A DNA stretch of 64,000 nt from Fervidobacterium nodosum Rt17-B1 (GCF_000017545.1 NC_009718.1:1116001-1180000), one strand, 5' to 3'; shown: positions 7,410 through 17,094, counted from the stretch's first letter. Notes: generated from the sequence alone by a model not told the origin. A program made the numbers and translations.

Positions 7410-8389
7410 ATATACCAAAAGAGATTCTTGAAAAATTGAAAGCTCCGTACATCGAGGAGTTAGAAAATTTTGTTGAAAGGGAAATAGATGGGATATTCAA
7501 AGTACGTAGTAAAAAATTGCAAGAAACAAAGGATGGAAAAAAATTCCTGCTTTTAACATTAGAAGATAGAACTGGAAGCATCAGGGCGGTAGATTGGTAT
7601 AACGCAGAAAAAAATGACCAAATAATCCAAAATGGAACGATAGTTGGAGTAACTGGTCGCGTAGTATATTTTGAAGAAAGGTTGCAAATAAATATATCAA
7701 ACTCTGATAATGCCTTGAGAAAACTAAATGAATCAGAATACGACATTGAGCGATTTGTTTCAAAAGCAAGTAATCCTGAGGAAATGTACAAACAACTCGT
7801 TGAACTTATAGACTCTGTAAAAGATAAAGACTATAAAAGAGTACTTGAAATATTCTTCGTTGAGGATAAAAGCTTTGCGGAAGCATTTAAGACAACACCT
7901 GCTGGAATGAGAATACACCATGCATACATCGGTGGTTTACTTGAACATTCATTAAACGTTGCAAAGATAATAGATAAAGTTTGCGTAATTTACGATAAAT
8001 TAGACAGGGATTTACTCATTGCTGGTGCACTTTTGCACGATATTGGAAAAGTCAAAGAGTACACCATCAATCAAAAAGGTATCGAAATCACAACAGAGGG
8101 TGAGTTAATCGGTCATATCATAATGGGGGTAGAATATTTAGATAGAAAAGTTAAAGGTATTCCTTATGATAAGCTGATAAAACTGAAGCACCTTATCGCT
8201 TCACACCACGGTGAATTTGAATGGGGCTCTCCTGTGGTACCCAAAACGCCGGAGGCATTAGTATTACACTTCATTGAAAATATGGATTCGAAGTTAAATA
8301 GAGTCTTTCAGATAATGGACAAAGAAAACGACGGAAAAGAATGGAGCGAATACGATACTAATTTGAGCAGAAGATTCCTGCTCAAATGA
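7406..8389 (+). CDS. YhaM-like 3'-5' exoribonuclease (OB fold plus HD domain)
   Basis: 327 residues. An N-terminal OB-fold nucleic-acid-binding domain (about residues 20-100) is followed by an HD metal-dependent phosphohydrolase domain: HH at 171-172, H181, and HD at 211-212 in LLHDIGK. This architecture and length match YhaM/CbfA-type exoribonucleases of low-GC bacteria (family knowledge). The GTG start overlaps the alr stop, with GAGGGG upstream. It probably acts in cytoplasmic RNA turnover, or trims nucleic acid in DNA metabolism since topA follows. The precise substrate cannot be read from sequence. Confidence 0.85.
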   Translation: MNIPKEILEKLKAPYIEELENFVEREIDGIFKVRSKKLQETKDGKKFLLLTLEDRTGSIRAVDWYNAEKNDQIIQNGTIVGVTGRVVYFEERLQINISNSDNALRKLNESEYDIERFVSKASNPEEMYKQLVELIDSVKDKDYKRVLEIFFVEDKSFAEAFKTTPAGMRIHHAYIGGLLEHSLNVAKIIDKVCVIYDKLDRDLLIAGALLHDIGKVKEYTINQKGIEITTEGELIGHIIMGVEYLDRKVKGIPYDKLIKLKHLIASHHGEFEWGSPVVPKTPEALVLHFIENMDSKLNRVFQIMDKENDGKEWSEYDTNLSRRFLLK

Positions 8390-8393
8390 TTTG

Positions 8394-8420
8394 AAACTAT
8401 ATAAACTATATAAACTATAT
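8394..8420 (+). repeat. Three tandem copies of a 9-bp AT-rich unit
   Basis: AAACTATAT repeated three times exactly, in the 57-nt gap between the YhaM-like gene and topA. It may be a slippage product or bend DNA ahead of topA. Confidence 0.85.
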
Positions 8421-8446
8421 AAATTTAAACATGAGGGTGATAATTC

Positions 8447-10555
8447 ATGGCAAAATCCGAGACAAAGAAAACAACAAAGTCTTCATCTTCTAATGAAAAA
8501 GCTGATAAAACTAAAAAGAAACAATCTCAATCTTCATCTCAAATTATCGATAATTCAAACGTTTCAAAAGTTATTATAGTTGAATCCCCTGCAAAGGCAA
8601 AAACAATAGAAAACATTCTCGGAAAGGAATACAAGGTTATATCATCTAAAGGCCACATCCGTGACCTTCCGCAAAGGGATTTCGGAGTAGACTTAAAATC
8701 CTTAGATGTTGTTTTTGAAATAATTCCGGGAAAAGAAGGAGTCGTTGAGCAGATTAAAAATACAGTTAAAGGTAAAGAAGTGCTTCTCGCTTCCGACCCT
8801 GATAGGGAAGGAGAAGCTATCGCGTGGCATCTTGCAACTATTTTAAACATAAATGGAAAAAATAGAATAACATTTTCCGAAATCACGCCAAAGGCAATTC
8901 AAGAAGCGGTTAAATCACCACGTGAGATAGATATGAAGAAAGTAAATGCCCAACTCGCAAGAAGAGTGCTTGACAGAATCGTTGGTTACAAAATCAGTCC
9001 GCTTCTTTGGAAGATAATAAAAGATGCCAAAAGCGCTGGACGCGTTCAATCGGCTGCTCTAAAAATTCTCTGTGAACGTGAAAGGGAAAGAATAAAATTT
9101 GTACCTCAAAAATACTACAAAGTTTGGATTGAAATCGCAGGACTTAAAGCCAATCTCACAAAAATTGGCAACAAAAAATTAAAACCAACCGATATCACAA
9201 AAGAGATAGCCGATGATGTTTTAAAAAACGTTAAGAGCGTCAATTTAATAGACATAGACGTAAAAGAAGTAAAGAAAAATCCACCCTTACCTTTTATAAC
9301 GAGTACACTGCAACAAGATGCTTCAAGCAAACTTGGATTTCCAGTTGCGAAAACGATGAAAATCGCTCAAGAACTTTACGAAGGTATAGACACGCCGGAA
9401 GGTCACATAGCGTTTATAACCTACATGCGTACAGATTCAACAAGAATTTCCGACGAGGCAAAAGAAGCTGCAAAAGAACTAATATCAAAAAAGTTTGGCG
9501 AAGACTATCTCGGAGATGAGATAAGAAAAACTTCAAAAGAAAAAAGTAAAGCCAAAGTTCAAGACGCACATGAATGTATAAGACCTGTTAACGTAAATCT
9601 TCTTCCTGAAGAAGCGCAAAAACTTTTAGATAAAGACCATTACAGATTGTACGAATTGATTTGGAAAAGGTTTATCGCATCTCAAATGAGCAGTGCCATT
9701 TATAAGCAATACAGTTACGATTTTAAATCAGGAGATTACATATTTGAAGCTTCTATACGCGAGAGAATATTCGATGGTTTTGAATCTGTATACAGCACAG
9801 ATAACGAAATAAGTGAGGAACACAAAGAGTTAAAAATCGGCGAGAGTTACGATGTTTTACCAAAAACAGCGGAAGCGGAAACAACACCACCTGATAGATA
9901 CAGCGAGGCATCTCTTGTAAAAATTTTAGAAAGTGAAGGTATAGGACGACCAAGCACTTATGCAACGATAATCCAAACATTATTAAATAGAAAGTACATT
10001 ATAAGGAATAGAAAAACACTTATTCCTACTGTACTTGGATTTGTAGTAAATGACTATCTTGAAAAGAAATTTCCCGATATAGTTGACAAAGGTTTCACGG
10101 CTGAGATGGAAAAACAACTTGATGAAATTGAAAATGGTACAGCACAATGGAAAGATGTAATAAAGAATTTTATGAAAGAATTCGGTAGAGACTTGGAAAA
10201 CGCAGGGAAAGAATTCTTCACAATAAACTTTGAAACTAATAAAATCTGTGAAACGTGTAAAGAACCATACCATCTAAGAGTTGGAAAATATGGCTTGTAT
10301 CTTAATTGTCAAAAATGCAATACAAATAAGTCTGTAAAAATCGATGAACTTGGTGTCCTACTTGAAGGTAAAATGTACTTCATCGAAGAAAAAGATGAAA
10401 AAACAGAAGATGAAAGCGACACAACTCAAGACGAAGCTAATGAAAAAAAATCGGGATACTCTAGCAAAAAGAATTACTACAGATACAAAACTTCTTCGCG
10501 AAAATCGGCTAAAAATCAATCTAAACAAACTAATAAAAGCAAAAAAAGTAAGTGA
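8447..10555 (+). CDS. topA: DNA topoisomerase I (type IA)
   Basis: Relaxes negatively supercoiled DNA by single-strand passage. There is a 40-residue Lys/Ser/Thr-rich N-terminal extension. A TOPRIM domain follows (about 41-150; E46, SDPDREGE at 116-123), and the active-site tyrosine is Y326 in TYMRTDS. One four-cysteine zinc ribbon lies at about 600-626, and a Lys-rich tail ends the protein. Total 702 residues, with a single zinc motif as in short thermophile forms. The GAGGGTG site fits the ATG at 8447. Confidence 0.97.
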   Translation: MAKSETKKTTKSSSSNEKADKTKKKQSQSSSQIIDNSNVSKVIIVESPAKAKTIENILGKEYKVISSKGHIRDLPQRDFGVDLKSLDVVFEIIPGKEGVVEQIKNTVKGKEVLLASDPDREGEAIAWHLATILNINGKNRITFSEITPKAIQEAVKSPREIDMKKVNAQLARRVLDRIVGYKISPLLWKIIKDAKSAGRVQSAALKILCERERERIKFVPQKYYKVWIEIAGLKANLTKIGNKKLKPTDITKEIADDVLKNVKSVNLIDIDVKEVKKNPPLPFITSTLQQDASSKLGFPVAKTMKIAQELYEGIDTPEGHIAFITYMRTDSTRISDEAKEAAKELISKKFGEDYLGDEIRKTSKEKSKAKVQDAHECIRPVNVNLLPEEAQKLLDKDHYRLYELIWKRFIASQMSSAIYKQYSYDFKSGDYIFEASIRERIFDGFESVYSTDNEISEEHKELKIGESYDVLPKTAEAETTPPDRYSEASLVKILESEGIGRPSTYATIIQTLLNRKYIIRNRKTLIPTVLGFVVNDYLEKKFPDIVDKGFTAEMEKQLDEIENGTAQWKDVIKNFMKEFGRDLENAGKEFFTINFETNKICETCKEPYHLRVGKYGLYLNCQKCNTNKSVKIDELGVLLEGKMYFIEEKDEKTEDESDTTQDEANEKKSGYSSKKNYYRYKTSSRKSAKNQSKQTNKSKKSK

Positions 10556-10580
10556 TGCATAACTCGGTGGAGGCATTGTA

Positions 10581-11210
10581 ATGTTATGGGCGATAGGCGA
10601 TATACATGGTTGTCTCAATGCGTTGGAAACATTGATTAACGAAATATCACCAACGCCAAATGATAAACTTGTCTTCTTAGGCGATTATATAGACAGAGGC
10701 CCTGATTCGAAAGGTGTTGTAGATTTTCTTATAGAATTATCAAAAAGAACAGATTGTATTTTTTTAAGAGGTAACCATGAACAAATGCTCTTGGATGTTA
10801 TTGATAATGGTGATGATACGTATCTTTGGGTTATAAACGGTGCCACAGCAACTTGGAGAAGTTACGGCAACCTTCAAAATTTATTGTACAACGACGAACA
10901 TCTTGAATTCTTTAGAAATACACAATACTATTTTATAGAAGATAAATACTTATTTGTTCATGGTGGTGTAAGACCAAACATTCCTATTGAAAAACAAGAC
11001 AAAAGAGACTTAATTTGGATTAGAGAAGAGTTTATAAGTAAAAAGCACAATACAGGTTACATAGTCATTTTTGGACATACACCTTTTGAAGATGTTTTTA
11101 TAGGAGAAGATAAAATAGGTATAGACACGGGGTGTGTCTACGGTGGCAAACTCACAGCATACAATCTAACGTTATCTAAGAAAGTGGAGGTGGAATGCTT
11201 AAATGGATAG
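10581..11210 (+). CDS. PPP-family metallophosphatase (serine/threonine phosphatase-like)
   Basis: 209 residues with the full two-metal phosphoesterase signature: GDIHG (6-10), GDYIDRG (34-40), GNHE (64-67), HGG near residue 133, and GHTPF near residue 170. In bacteria such enzymes dephosphorylate proteins or diadenosine tetraphosphate (family knowledge); sequence alone does not decide. It starts at ATG 10581 after GGAGG, 25 nt downstream of topA, and its stop overlaps the next gene by 8 nt, so the three genes look like one transcript. Confidence 0.88.
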   Translation: MLWAIGDIHGCLNALETLINEISPTPNDKLVFLGDYIDRGPDSKGVVDFLIELSKRTDCIFLRGNHEQMLLDVIDNGDDTYLWVINGATATWRSYGNLQNLLYNDEHLEFFRNTQYYFIEDKYLFVHGGVRPNIPIEKQDKRDLIWIREEFISKKHNTGYIVIFGHTPFEDVFIGEDKIGIDTGCVYGGKLTAYNLTLSKKVEVECLNG

Positions 11211-12042
11211 CATAATTAAACCTATTTTTGCAGGCTTTTTGATGGGATTAGCAAATGTCATACCGGGAGTTAGCGGTGGCACAATAGCTGTAATCACAGG
11301 TGTCTTTGAAAGATTGATAGATATAATAAATAAAATAACTAAAATATCATTAAAAAAGAAAGATTTCATATTTATACTTATCTTAGGAATAGGGCAAATT
11401 ATCGGTCTTTTAAGCGGAAGTAAGGTATTATCTTGGGCATTTAACAACTATTCATTTTACACATACAGCTTCTTCTTTGGCTTAATCCTTTTTTCACTTT
11501 TTAATTTGAAGAAAGACATAATGAAATTTAAAATACTTGAATTCGCCATAGGTGCGGCAATTGTAATAATCCCATATATATTATCTCACTCAAATGGTTC
11601 AATTAGTGTAACAAAGCCCACTAATATTAACTATTTTTACCTATTCGTCTCTGGTGCCCTTGCAGGTGCCTCGATGATTTTACCGGGTTTAAGTGGCTCT
11701 TTAGTATTGATGCTCCTTGGATTTTACGAAAGAGCTATAGATACGGTCTCGAAGATAACAAATATAAAATCTGGGAATTTCAATTCAAGTGATTTGCTAT
11801 TTCTAGTTATCCTTGGATTTGGCGTACTTTTTGGTATAGGAATAATCGCAAAAGCCCTCAAAGTCTGGTTTGAAAAAGCAAGAGAATCAATTTTGAACTT
11901 CATTCTTGGACTCGTTGCAGGCTCTCTTTACCCAATAACTCCTTCGTTCCACGGTAGAGGTAGCACATTATGGATGCTTACATGGATAGCAATAGGTAGT
12001 TTATCTGTATTATTAATAGAAAAAGTTAACAAAAACCAATAA
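11203..12042 (+). CDS. DUF368 membrane protein, probable undecaprenyl-phosphate transporter
   Basis: 279 residues, 8 or more membrane helices, with the repeated glycine/proline motifs ANVIPGVSGGT (near residue 17) and ASMILPGLSGSL (near residue 157). This internal two-fold pattern is typical of DUF368. DUF368 proteins (PopT) were recently assigned to recycling undecaprenyl phosphate across the membrane for cell-wall synthesis (established knowledge; not shown here). GGAGGTGG precedes the ATG, which overlaps the phosphatase gene. Confidence 0.88.
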   Translation: MDSIIKPIFAGFLMGLANVIPGVSGGTIAVITGVFERLIDIINKITKISLKKKDFIFILILGIGQIIGLLSGSKVLSWAFNNYSFYTYSFFFGLILFSLFNLKKDIMKFKILEFAIGAAIVIIPYILSHSNGSISVTKPTNINYFYLFVSGALAGASMILPGLSGSLVLMLLGFYERAIDTVSKITNIKSGNFNSSDLLFLVILGFGVLFGIGIIAKALKVWFEKARESILNFILGLVAGSLYPITPSFHGRGSTLWMLTWIAIGSLSVLLIEKVNKNQ

Positions 12043-12066
12043 AAGTAAAACAAAGGGGGATTTTCA

Positions 12067-13053
12067 ATGTCTTACCGTGAAGAAGCGAAATCTATACTCG
12101 AACAGGCAAAAAATGAAATTACAAATGCTGAAAATAGTAAAGTATTAAACGACTTAAGAGTTAAATACTTAGGTAAATCCGGTATCGTTACAAGTTTAAT
12201 GAAACAACTCAAAGACCTTCCAAATGAAGAAAAGCCTATTTTCGGTAAAGTTGTCAATGAGTTGAAAGAAAGCATAGAAAAACTCTTAGATGAACAAAAG
12301 GAAAAGATAACCGAATATGAAAAAGAAGAAGCTTACAAAAAGCTTTGGGTAGATCCAACAATGCCAGGTGCGATTAGGTCAGTTGGACATCTACACATAC
12401 TCACAAAAGTAAGGAATGAGCTTGAAGATATATTCATTTCAATGGGCTTTTCTGTTGTTGAAGGTCCAGAGGTAGAAACCCCTTGGTTCAATTTCGACGC
12501 GCTTAACACCCCAGAGTGGCACCCTGCAAGAGATGAGCACGATTCATTCTATATAGATAATGAACATCTCTTAAGAACCCACACATCACCGGTTCAAATT
12601 AGAACAATGTTATCAAGAAAACCCCCGCTCGCAATAGTCTCACCAGGTAGGGTGTACAGAAGAGACTATGATGCAACGCACCTTCCAATGTTCACACAAA
12701 TGGAAGGACTTTACGTTGACCACGATGTCACAGTAAAACATTTAAAATACTTCTTAGAAGAATTCGCAAGAAGACTACTTGGTGAAAACACAAAAATACG
12801 TTTGAGACCAAGCTTTTTCCCATTCACAGAACCGAGCTTTGAAGTTGACATATATTTCAACAACCGATGGTTCGAAGTCCTCGGTTCCGGAATGGTCCAT
12901 CCAAACGTATTTAAAAATGTTGGTTACGATCCAGAAGAATGGAGAGGACTTGCATTCGGTTTCGGTATCGAAAGAATCGCAATGGTCAAATACGGAATTA
13001 AAGACATAAGAGATCTTGTCAGGAACGATGTGAGGTTCCTTGAAAATTGGTAA
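12067..13053 (+). CDS. pheS: Phenylalanine-tRNA ligase alpha subunit
   Basis: Charges tRNA-Phe as part of an alpha2beta2 enzyme. 328 residues, with an N-terminal coiled coil (about 1-90), class II motif 2 (SPGRVYRRD) and motif 3 (GFGIERIAM). Other conserved blocks are [19 protein letters not shown] and [17 protein letters not shown] precedes the ATG. Unusually, pheT does not follow; truB comes 25 nt later. Confidence 0.97.
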
Positions 13054-13077
13054 AATTCGCTAAAATGGAGGAACACA

Positions 13078-14004
13078 ATGGAACAGAAAATAATTTCAGG
13101 ACTCTTACTCGTTGATAAAGATAAAGGGCCAACATCACATGATATAGTTAACAAAGTCAGAAATATTTTCAATGTAAAACAAGTAGGACACGCTGGAACG
13201 TTAGACCCATTCGCAACGGGCTTATTGCTTGTAGGAATTGGTAAAGCAACTAGACTTCTTGAATACCTACAAGGCGAAACAAAAGTATACAAAGTAAAAA
13301 TGCAATTAGGAATTATCACAGACACATTCGATATAACCGGTACAGTAATGGAAGAAAATAACATTAACAACTCGGAAAGGGAAATCATAGAAGCGATTAA
13401 TTCATTTATCGGCACTTACAAGCAGGTTCCACCTGCCTATTCTGCGAAAAAATACCAGGGTAAAAAGTTGTACGAACTTGCAAGAGAAGGCAAGATAATA
13501 AATCTTCCACCAAGAGAAGTAACGATATATGAAATATCTGATATAAAAATCGAATTACCATACGTTGAATTCACAACAAAAGTCTCCGCGGGAACATACA
13601 TAAGAAGCCTTTGTATGGATATAGGCTACAAACTAGGCTGCGGAGCAACCACAGTTGAATTGAGAAGAACAAAAGTAGGAAAATTTGATGTTGGAAATGC
13701 GGTAAGAATAGATGAAAACATTGAAAAGGTAAAAGGACATGTAATCCCTATGGAAGAAATCTTAGACTTACCAAAAATTGTCATCTTAGATAAAACAAAA
13801 GTATACAACGGAATTCACCCAAAAGTGGAAGATTTAATATCATACGATAATTTCAAAAAAGATGACTTAGTTCAAATATTTGCCGATGGAAAATTAATAG
13901 CCATCGCAATGGCTGAACGTAACTCAAGCTTTATAGAAACACTAAAAAAACAATCGAGAAACGAGCGCATATTAACTTTGGAAAAAGTATTTAGACTTGA
14001 TTAG
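13078..14004 (+). CDS. truB: tRNA pseudouridine(55) synthase
   Basis: Makes pseudouridine 55 in the T-loop of tRNAs. 308 residues. The catalytic aspartate is in GHAGTLDPFATGLL (about residues 39-52), and the KQVPPAYSAKKYQG block and the SAGTYIRSL motif are present. A C-terminal PUA-like region follows. GGAGG lies upstream, with 25-nt spacing from pheS. Confidence 0.96.
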   Translation: MEQKIISGLLLVDKDKGPTSHDIVNKVRNIFNVKQVGHAGTLDPFATGLLLVGIGKATRLLEYLQGETKVYKVKMQLGIITDTFDITGTVMEENNINNSEREIIEAINSFIGTYKQVPPAYSAKKYQGKKLYELAREGKIINLPPREVTIYEISDIKIELPYVEFTTKVSAGTYIRSLCMDIGYKLGCGATTVELRRTKVGKFDVGNAVRIDENIEKVKGHVIPMEEILDLPKIVILDKTKVYNGIHPKVEDLISYDNFKKDDLVQIFADGKLIAIAMAERNSSFIETLKKQSRNERILTLEKVFRLD

Positions 14005-14040
14005 GAAACCAATTAATGTAAGTAGACGGGAGGCATGGCT

Positions 14041-15105
14041 ATGAAAGTTGGCATCGTCGGATTATCACAAGTTGGAAAGACAACAATATTCTCACTTTTA
14101 ACTGGTATAGAAGTTGACCTTTTCTCTCAAGAACACCAAAGAGGAACGGCAAAGGTACACGATAAAAGAGTAGATATATTAACTAAAATGTACGAACCAA
14201 AAAAAGTTACTTACGCAACATTAGAATTTTTCGATACACCAGCTTTAAAGATAAATGACAAAAAAGAACGAACAGCGGTATTTAACTTACTACAAAATGT
14301 TGAGGCAATGCTTATTGTAGTTAGAGCTTTTAAAAACGATTCCGTACCGTACCCTGAAGTAGAAAAACCTATAGACCAACTCAAAGCAACATTAGATGAA
14401 TTTTTATTCAGAGACCTTGATGTTGTGATGGGACGTATAGAAAGACTGGAAAACGCCAAAAGAAAGTTGGAACCAAAAGAAGAAATTGAATTGAAACTGC
14501 TTAAAAGAATACAAGAAGCTCTTGAAAATGAACAGCTACTTTCACAAATTGAAATCAGCGAAGAAGAGAAAAAAATGTTAGGTGGGTTTTCTTTAGCAAC
14601 ACTTAAACCTATCGCCATAGTCGTAAACTTAGATGAGGAGCAATTCACAGATAAAAACTATGAAACAAAAGATGAAATCGTGAAATTATGCGAGAAAAAT
14701 GGATTTGCGTACGTAGAACTCTGCGGAAAACTTGAGATGGAATTAAACGCTTTAAGCGAAGAGGAAAAAATGGAATTACTAAAAGACTTAGGTGTTGAAG
14801 AAACCGGTATCCAAAGACTTTCAAATGCACTTTACAGACAATTTGGTCTAATCTCATTCTTTACAGTAGGAAAAGACGAAGTCCGGGCATGGACATTGAG
14901 AAAAGGTTCAACAGCTGTCGATGCGGCCGGAGTAATTCATACAGACCTTGCAAGAGGGTTCATAAAAGCAGAAATTATAAAATACGAAGATTTAATAAAA
15001 CTAGGCTCTGAAAAGGCTGTAAAAGATGCTGGATTAATGAAACTGGTTGGAAAAGAGCACATCATAGAAGATGGTGATATAATTACTATTAGGTTTAACA
15101 TTTAA
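14041..15105 (+). CDS. YchF/Obg-like GTPase
   Basis: 354 residues. The P-loop GLSQVGKTT (about residues 7-15) lies near the N-terminus, followed by a DTPAL switch II in place of DTPGL. A coiled coil spans about residues 110-180, and a C-terminal TGS-type domain contains FFTVGKDEVRAWTLRKGSTA and DGDIITIRFN. The NKxD position reads VNLDEE, a departure seen in YchF proteins, which can prefer ATP (family knowledge). The start is ATG 14041; ATG 14035 abuts the GGGAGG site too closely. YchF associates with ribosomes and the stress response. Confidence 0.88.
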   Translation: MKVGIVGLSQVGKTTIFSLLTGIEVDLFSQEHQRGTAKVHDKRVDILTKMYEPKKVTYATLEFFDTPALKINDKKERTAVFNLLQNVEAMLIVVRAFKNDSVPYPEVEKPIDQLKATLDEFLFRDLDVVMGRIERLENAKRKLEPKEEIELKLLKRIQEALENEQLLSQIEISEEEKKMLGGFSLATLKPIAIVVNLDEEQFTDKNYETKDEIVKLCEKNGFAYVELCGKLEMELNALSEEEKMELLKDLGVEETGIQRLSNALYRQFGLISFFTVGKDEVRAWTLRKGSTAVDAAGVIHTDLARGFIKAEIIKYEDLIKLGSEKAVKDAGLMKLVGKEHIIEDGDIITIRFNI

Positions 15106-15128
15106 AATTTAATGAGAGGAGGGCTAAC

Positions 15129-15371
15129 ATGTCAGACCCTATTGTCAAAATAAACGACAATGTATACGTTGTTAGAGACAGGGTAGTTGCAATTGTTCCT
15201 ATAAGTTCAACTATCTCAAGAAGAATTAGAGCGAGCAACCAGCTTGGAGGAAAAATGCTTAACGTTTCGTATGGTAAAGAATGTCGAACTGTTATATTTC
15301 TAAACAGTGGTCACAGTTTACTTTTAGCTGAAAGTGCAAAAGAAGTTAGGAAAAAAGTATGGGGTGATTAA
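15129..15371 (+). CDS. DUF370/RemA-like regulator
   Basis: An 80-residue protein aligning by eye with RemA of Bacillus along most of its length: RVVAIVPISST, then the basic SRRIRASNQLGG stretch, then SYGKECRTVIFLNSGHSLL. RemA is a DNA-binding activator of matrix and osmoprotection genes in Bacillus (family knowledge); targets here are unknown. GGAGGG lies upstream, and it is 8 nt from the radical SAM gene. Confidence 0.82.
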   Translation: MSDPIVKINDNVYVVRDRVVAIVPISSTISRRIRASNQLGGKMLNVSYGKECRTVIFLNSGHSLLLAESAKEVRKKVWGD

Positions 15372-15379
15372 ATAATTAG

Positions 15380-16561
15380 ATGGAATTCCAAAGAATATTA
15401 TTTAGAACAAACAAACATAATCGTTACAGTATAACCGCGTTAGTTGGCGCGATATTATCGCGGATTGATATAGATGTAATTGAATCAAAAAGCATAAGCG
15501 ATATACTACAGTACCCTGTTGAGGGTACTGTAGTTGCTTATTCATTTATGAGTTTTGACATAGATATCGTTAAGGTTGAAGTGCAAGAATTGAAAAAACA
15601 CGGATATATAATCATAGCAGGTGGACCGCACGCAACAGCGTTGCCTCAAGAAACGCTAAAAATTGGTTTCGATTATGTCTTTACCGGTGATGGTGAGGAA
15701 AATATCGTAAGATTTCTCTTAGGCGAGAGACCAGAAAATCGAATTTTTGATGGAATATCGAAGCGTATTAACCTTGATGAGTATCCTGCCATTTGCGAAA
15801 AGAAAAAACTATTTATGCCATTAGAAATATCAAGAGGATGCCCATTTAACTGTGGCTATTGTCAAACTCCGCGCTTGGCAGGAAAAATTGTAAGACACAG
15901 AAGTATAGAACAGATTGTAGAATACGAGAAAATTTCTGTCAAATATGGCAAAACAATCGCGAGATTCATCACTCCGAACGCGTTTGGATACGGGAGTAAG
16001 AACGGTGTTACACCTAATCTTGAAGCAATAGACGAGTTACTCTATAAAGTAAAAGCCACCGGTGTGACTGAGATATATTTTGGTACATTCCCATCAGATG
16101 TAAGACCAGAGAGTGTTACTGACGAAGTCTTAAAAATAATAAAAAAGTACGTAAACCACGATTACATAGTAATAGGTGCACAGAGTGGGAGCAACAGGAT
16201 ACTTGAGAAAATCCAACGTGGTCATACTGTAGAAAAAGTAGAAGAGGCGTTAGAAATATTGGCTCAGAATGGCTTTTACGCAAAAGTTGATTTCATATTC
16301 GGCTTCCCATTCGAAACAAAAGAAGATGTCGAAGAAACATTTAAATTCATAGAAAAAATAGTAAAAAAATACAACGCAAAAATCCACGCCCATACATTTA
16401 TGCCTCTTCCGGGCACACCCCTTTGGAATGTTGGACCGGGAATACTAAAAAACTATCATTACAAATTCTTAGGTACACTTGCATCGCAAGGAATATTAGA
16501 TGGGTATTGGACCAAACAAGAAGAACTTGCAAGAAAAGTTGTTTCACAAAAAATTGAATAA
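15380..16561 (+). CDS. Radical SAM protein with B12-binding-like N-terminal domain
   Basis: 393 residues. A Rossmann-like cobalamin-binding-type domain comes first (about 1-130, with AGGPHATALP and FTGDGEENI). The radical SAM domain carries the 4Fe-4S motif CPFNCGYC (about residues 154-161) and a downstream GAQSGSNRILEKIQRGHT block. The layout resembles the TIGR04013-type B12-binding/radical SAM family, with no assigned reaction. No histidine loop for base-off cobalamin is visible, so B12 may not be bound. A perfect 13-bp inverted repeat lies within the gene at 15505-15534. Confidence 0.8.
   Translation: MEFQRILFRTNKHNRYSITALVGAILSRIDIDVIESKSISDILQYPVEGTVVAYSFMSFDIDIVKVEVQELKKHGYIIIAGGPHATALPQETLKIGFDYVFTGDGEENIVRFLLGERPENRIFDGISKRINLDEYPAICEKKKLFMPLEISRGCPFNCGYCQTPRLAGKIVRHRSIEQIVEYEKISVKYGKTIARFITPNAFGYGSKNGVTPNLEAIDELLYKVKATGVTEIYFGTFPSDVRPESVTDEVLKIIKKYVNHDYIVIGAQSGSNRILEKIQRGHTVEKVEEALEILAQNGFYAKVDFIFGFPFETKEDVEETFKFIEKIVKKYNAKIHAHTFMPLPGTPLWNVGPGILKNYHYKFLGTLASQGILDGYWTKQEELARKVVSQKIE
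15505..15534. repeat. Perfect 13-bp inverted repeat inside the radical SAM gene
   Basis: Arms 15505-15517 (ACTACAGTACCCT) and 15522-15534 with a GTTG loop. It codes for residues around QYPVEGTVV. Confidence 0.9.
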
Positions 16562-16576
16562 TCCAGTAATAAAACA

Positions 16577-16616
16577 AAAAGGCTGGTTTTGAAACCAGCC
16601 TTTTAATTATAATTTT
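16577..16616. terminator. Bidirectional terminator between radical SAM gene and spoVS
   Basis: A 13-bp perfect stem (AAAAGGCTGGTTT with its complement) has T-rich tracts on both strands, placed between convergent genes. Confidence 0.93.
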
Positions 16617-16617
16617 T

Positions 16618-16881
16618 TTACTCTCTTGGGAAAATAATAAACTTTAAAGCTGTTCTTGTTTCATTTTCAACGTTGACGTCCGTGAAAGCTGGGACACAAA
16701 CCAAGTCATAACCACTTGGTGCAAGGTAACCTCTTGCAATTGCAACAGCCTTAATTGCTTGGTTAACAGCTCCTGCACCGATCGCTTGAATTTCAGCTTT
16801 TCCTTTTTCTCTAATAACACCTGCTAAAGCGCCTGCAACCTTGTTTGGGTTAGATTTTGAAGAAACCTTTAGTACTTCCAT
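16618..16881 (-). CDS. spoVS: Stage V sporulation protein S (SpoVS)
   Basis: An 87-residue small Alba-like protein: MEVLKVSSKSNPNKVAGALAG, IQAIGAGAVNQAIKA, GYDLVCVPAF. The start is ATG at 16879-16881, preceded by AAAGGAGG; the longer upstream frame is not needed. SpoVS is widespread in non-sporulating Thermotogota (family knowledge), where the role is unclear; the fold suggests nucleic-acid binding. Confidence 0.95.
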   Translation of the reverse strand: MEVLKVSSKSNPNKVAGALAGVIREKGKAEIQAIGAGAVNQAIKAVAIARGYLAPSGYDLVCVPAFTDVNVENETRTALKFIIFPRE

Positions 16882-16986
16882 GGTAATACCTCCTTTTTTC
16901 TGACGTCTGAAAATCACAATCTTTGTAGTCTAATCAGAGTGTTTGAACGGCAAAAATTAAAAAATTATCTAAATTTCTTACCTTAC

Positions 16987-17063
16987 TGGCGCGCCCGGCA
17001 GGACTTGAACCCGCAACCATCGGATCCGAAGTCCGACGCTCTATCCAGTTGAGCTACGAGCGC
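16987..17063 (-). tRNA. tRNA-Arg (anticodon TCG)
   Basis: Full cloverleaf on the minus strand. The acceptor stem GCGCTCG/CGGGCGC has one T-G pair, the anticodon loop is CTTCGGA, and the T-loop is TTCAAGT. CCA is encoded. Confidence 0.95.
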
Positions 17064-17094
17064 GCACAAACATAGATACCATCTATAAAAAAAC

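Noticed and set aside
8391..8579. Open frame coding for a repeated KLYKLYK peptide
   Set aside because: Produced by the 9-bp tandem repeats and the topA start region; no ribosome binding site.
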